Shown: positions 6,435-7,339 of the stretch, in pieces
Numbering within the stretch: the stretch's first letter is position 1
How the letters are laid out: the number at the start of each line of letters is the position of its first letter
NCBI RefSeq assembly: GCF_014359955.1
Contig: NZ_JACIYL010000159.1
Location: 1 to 7,339 of the forward strand
Source of the DNA: Thermogutta sp.
GTDB lineage: Bacteria; Planctomycetota; Planctomycetia; Pirellulales; Thermoguttaceae
Reading direction: 5' to 3'
Length of the DNA: 7,339 nt
Notes under the pieces: model-generated
Databases searched by the model: none
What the model saw: only the letters and a program-made list of their open reading frames with translations
What the model was told of the DNA's origin: nothing
Translations under genes and position numbers: made by a program

Positions 6435-6532
6435 CCACCTTCCCGGTTTCCTGGTGAACAGGCGGAATCCCTGTCACCGCGTGGCCAACGCTTCGTCAAT
6501 CTTGCTGGGACAGCCCGATAAAGCGAGTCGAT

Positions 6533-7339
6533 ATGCCGGAACCGCAGGACCAGGTCCCGCAAGCCGATGTGGAAAAATCTCCGGAGCAGGCGGCACGTCG
6601 CACGAGCGAGGCAGCCCGCCAGAAGGGAATCCGCGCAATCTTCCGCTCCAAGCGGGGTTTGCTGGTGGTGGGATTAGGTTTGCTGGTGGTGGTTGCCGGT
6701 CTGGGCGGGTTCGCGTGGTGGTGGCTGACAGGCAAATCGGAAGACAGCGCCCCGGCACTTCTGCAGGCCGTGGACGCTCAGGATTGGAACGCCGTGCACG
6801 AAATGGCCGAAAAAGTTCTGGCTGATAAACGTGCGGATCCGCAGTTGCTTCGGGCGGCTTTGTTTGCGCAGCTTGTCGCTTATGCTGCGGAAGCCGACCG
6901 CCAAACGGGCACGGAGCGCCACCGCATGCTCCTTCTGGCAGCTCGATTCGGAGATCAGGCGACGATTGTAGGGCTGCCTTCCGGACGGGAGGCCGATGGT
7001 CTCTTCACCCTGGGACGCACGCTCCATTATCTTTCCCGATTTGCCGAAAGCCGTAAGTACCTTCGGGAGGCCGCCAAGCTCGACCCGCAAATACAGCCGC
7101 GTGTCAATTGGCTGATGGCCGAGTCCCATCTTCTGGACCCGGAGGGAAACCGGCAGGAGGCCCTCCGCTTCAATCAAGCATTCCTGTTGACGCCGGGACT
7201 TGATACCCCTTCCCAGGACGCCGGGTGGTTGCAACAGGCCCGTATTCACCTGGCCTTGGGCAAGCCTGATGCGGCCGAAGAAAGCCTGAAGCACCTCAGC
7301 CCGAAAGGCGCTGGTTCTCCCGCAGCCTATTTGGTTCGG
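6533..7339 (+). CDS. Membrane-anchored TPR protein, 3' partial
   Basis: An ATG at 6533 opens a frame that runs without a stop to the window end, giving 269 residues. An in-frame TGA at 6455-6457 and the lack of other starts fix the ATG, although the ribosome site is weak. Residues 1-41 are hydrophilic and basic near the end (RSKR), then one membrane helix at about 42-65 (GLLVVGLGLLVVV, ending AWWWL), then a long outer part. With positive charges before the helix, the N-terminus should be in the cytoplasm and the rest in the periplasm. The outer part is built of TPR-like helix pairs: AVDAQDWNAVHEMAEKVL (79-96), LGRTLHYLSRFAESRKYL (160-177) with LDP after it, and two more at about 193-222 and 232-256. 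TPR domains bind proteins and often scaffold complexes. The partner is unknown, and more repeats or an enzyme domain may lie beyond the window. Confidence 0.75.
   Translation, partial: MPEPQDQVPQADVEKSPEQAARRTSEAARQKGIRAIFRSKRGLLVVGLGLLVVVAGLGGFAWWWLTGKSEDSAPALLQAVDAQDWNAVHEMAEKVLADKRADPQLLRAALFAQLVAYAAEADRQTGTERHRMLLLAARFGDQATIVGLPSGREADGLFTLGRTLHYLSRFAESRKYLREAAKLDPQIQPRVNWLMAESHLLDPEGNRQEALRFNQAFLLTPGLDTPSQDAGWLQQARIHLALGKPDAAEESLKHLSPKGAGSPAAYLVR

Larger units (their letters stand above)
5848..6532. other. 685-base intergenic region rich in inverted repeats, no convincing gene
   Basis: The region lies between the divergent trmB and TPR genes. Short open frames on both strands overlap each other and lack good starts or ribosome sites. 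The least unlikely is a - strand frame ending at 6030 (from GTG 6258-6260, about 76 residues, with ALGYDDKKKGGKN), which I do not recognise. Perfect inverted repeats occur at 5962-5968/5975-5981 (GACAACC/GGTTGTC, 6-base loop), 6012-6016/6036-6040, 6050-6059/6114-6123 and 6337-6343/6356-6362 (AGCCAAT/ATTGGCT, followed by AACTTTT). The last could end a + strand transcript weakly. Confidence 0.5.

Noticed and set aside
6674..7294. A - strand open frame of 206 residues opposite the TPR gene
   Set aside because: It is the antisense of a well-supported coding frame with a membrane helix and TPR helices. It has no recognisable motif or start.

Overview
The window looks like an accessory segment of a moderately GC-rich bacterial chromosome. 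A Planctomycetota host is my best guess, because of the aromatic, Ser/Gly-rich YD/Rhs-like fragment, the secreted DUF1680/GH127 glycosidase and the single-pass TPR protein. No marker gene here proves it. Genes are short, mostly lack strong Shine-Dalgarno sites, and lie on both strands.

Region 1 (1-2866, + strand) is the accessory part: an array of displaced toxin C-terminal modules with partner genes. It opens with the 3' end of a small Cys-rich, zinc-knuckle-like gene (1-261). Two homologous cassettes follow. Each is a toxin-like C-terminal domain (429-746; 1124-1765) followed by a small partner of about 140 residues (769-1191; 1815-2240). The two toxin domains are clearly paralogous, and so are the two partners. 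Neither toxin module has a convincing start or the large N-terminal delivery part of a polymorphic toxin, so these look like orphan tips kept beside their immunity genes. The array ends in a decayed YD/Rhs-like C-terminal fragment (2258-2866) with an in-frame amber stop. That fragment runs into the antisense strand of a tRNA gene.

Region 2 (2799-2968, - strand) is a complete tRNA-Arg(ACG) with a good sigma70-type promoter. Its 3' end faces the toxin array, the side where tRNA-targeting elements insert.

Region 3 (2993-5112, + strand) holds a possible 86-residue ORF coupled by an ATGA overlap to a secreted GH127-type (DUF1680) beta-L-arabinofuranosidase-like enzyme with a perfect AGGAGG ribosome binding site.

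Region 4 (5113-5847) is trmB on the - strand, convergent with the glycosidase. The short gap between them holds a likely trmB terminator and an unusual chain of alternating inverted repeats.

Region 5 (5848-6532) has no convincing protein gene but several inverted repeats, one set able to fold as a three-way junction, and a candidate promoter. Region 6 (6533-7339, + strand) is the start of a membrane-anchored TPR protein that runs off the window.
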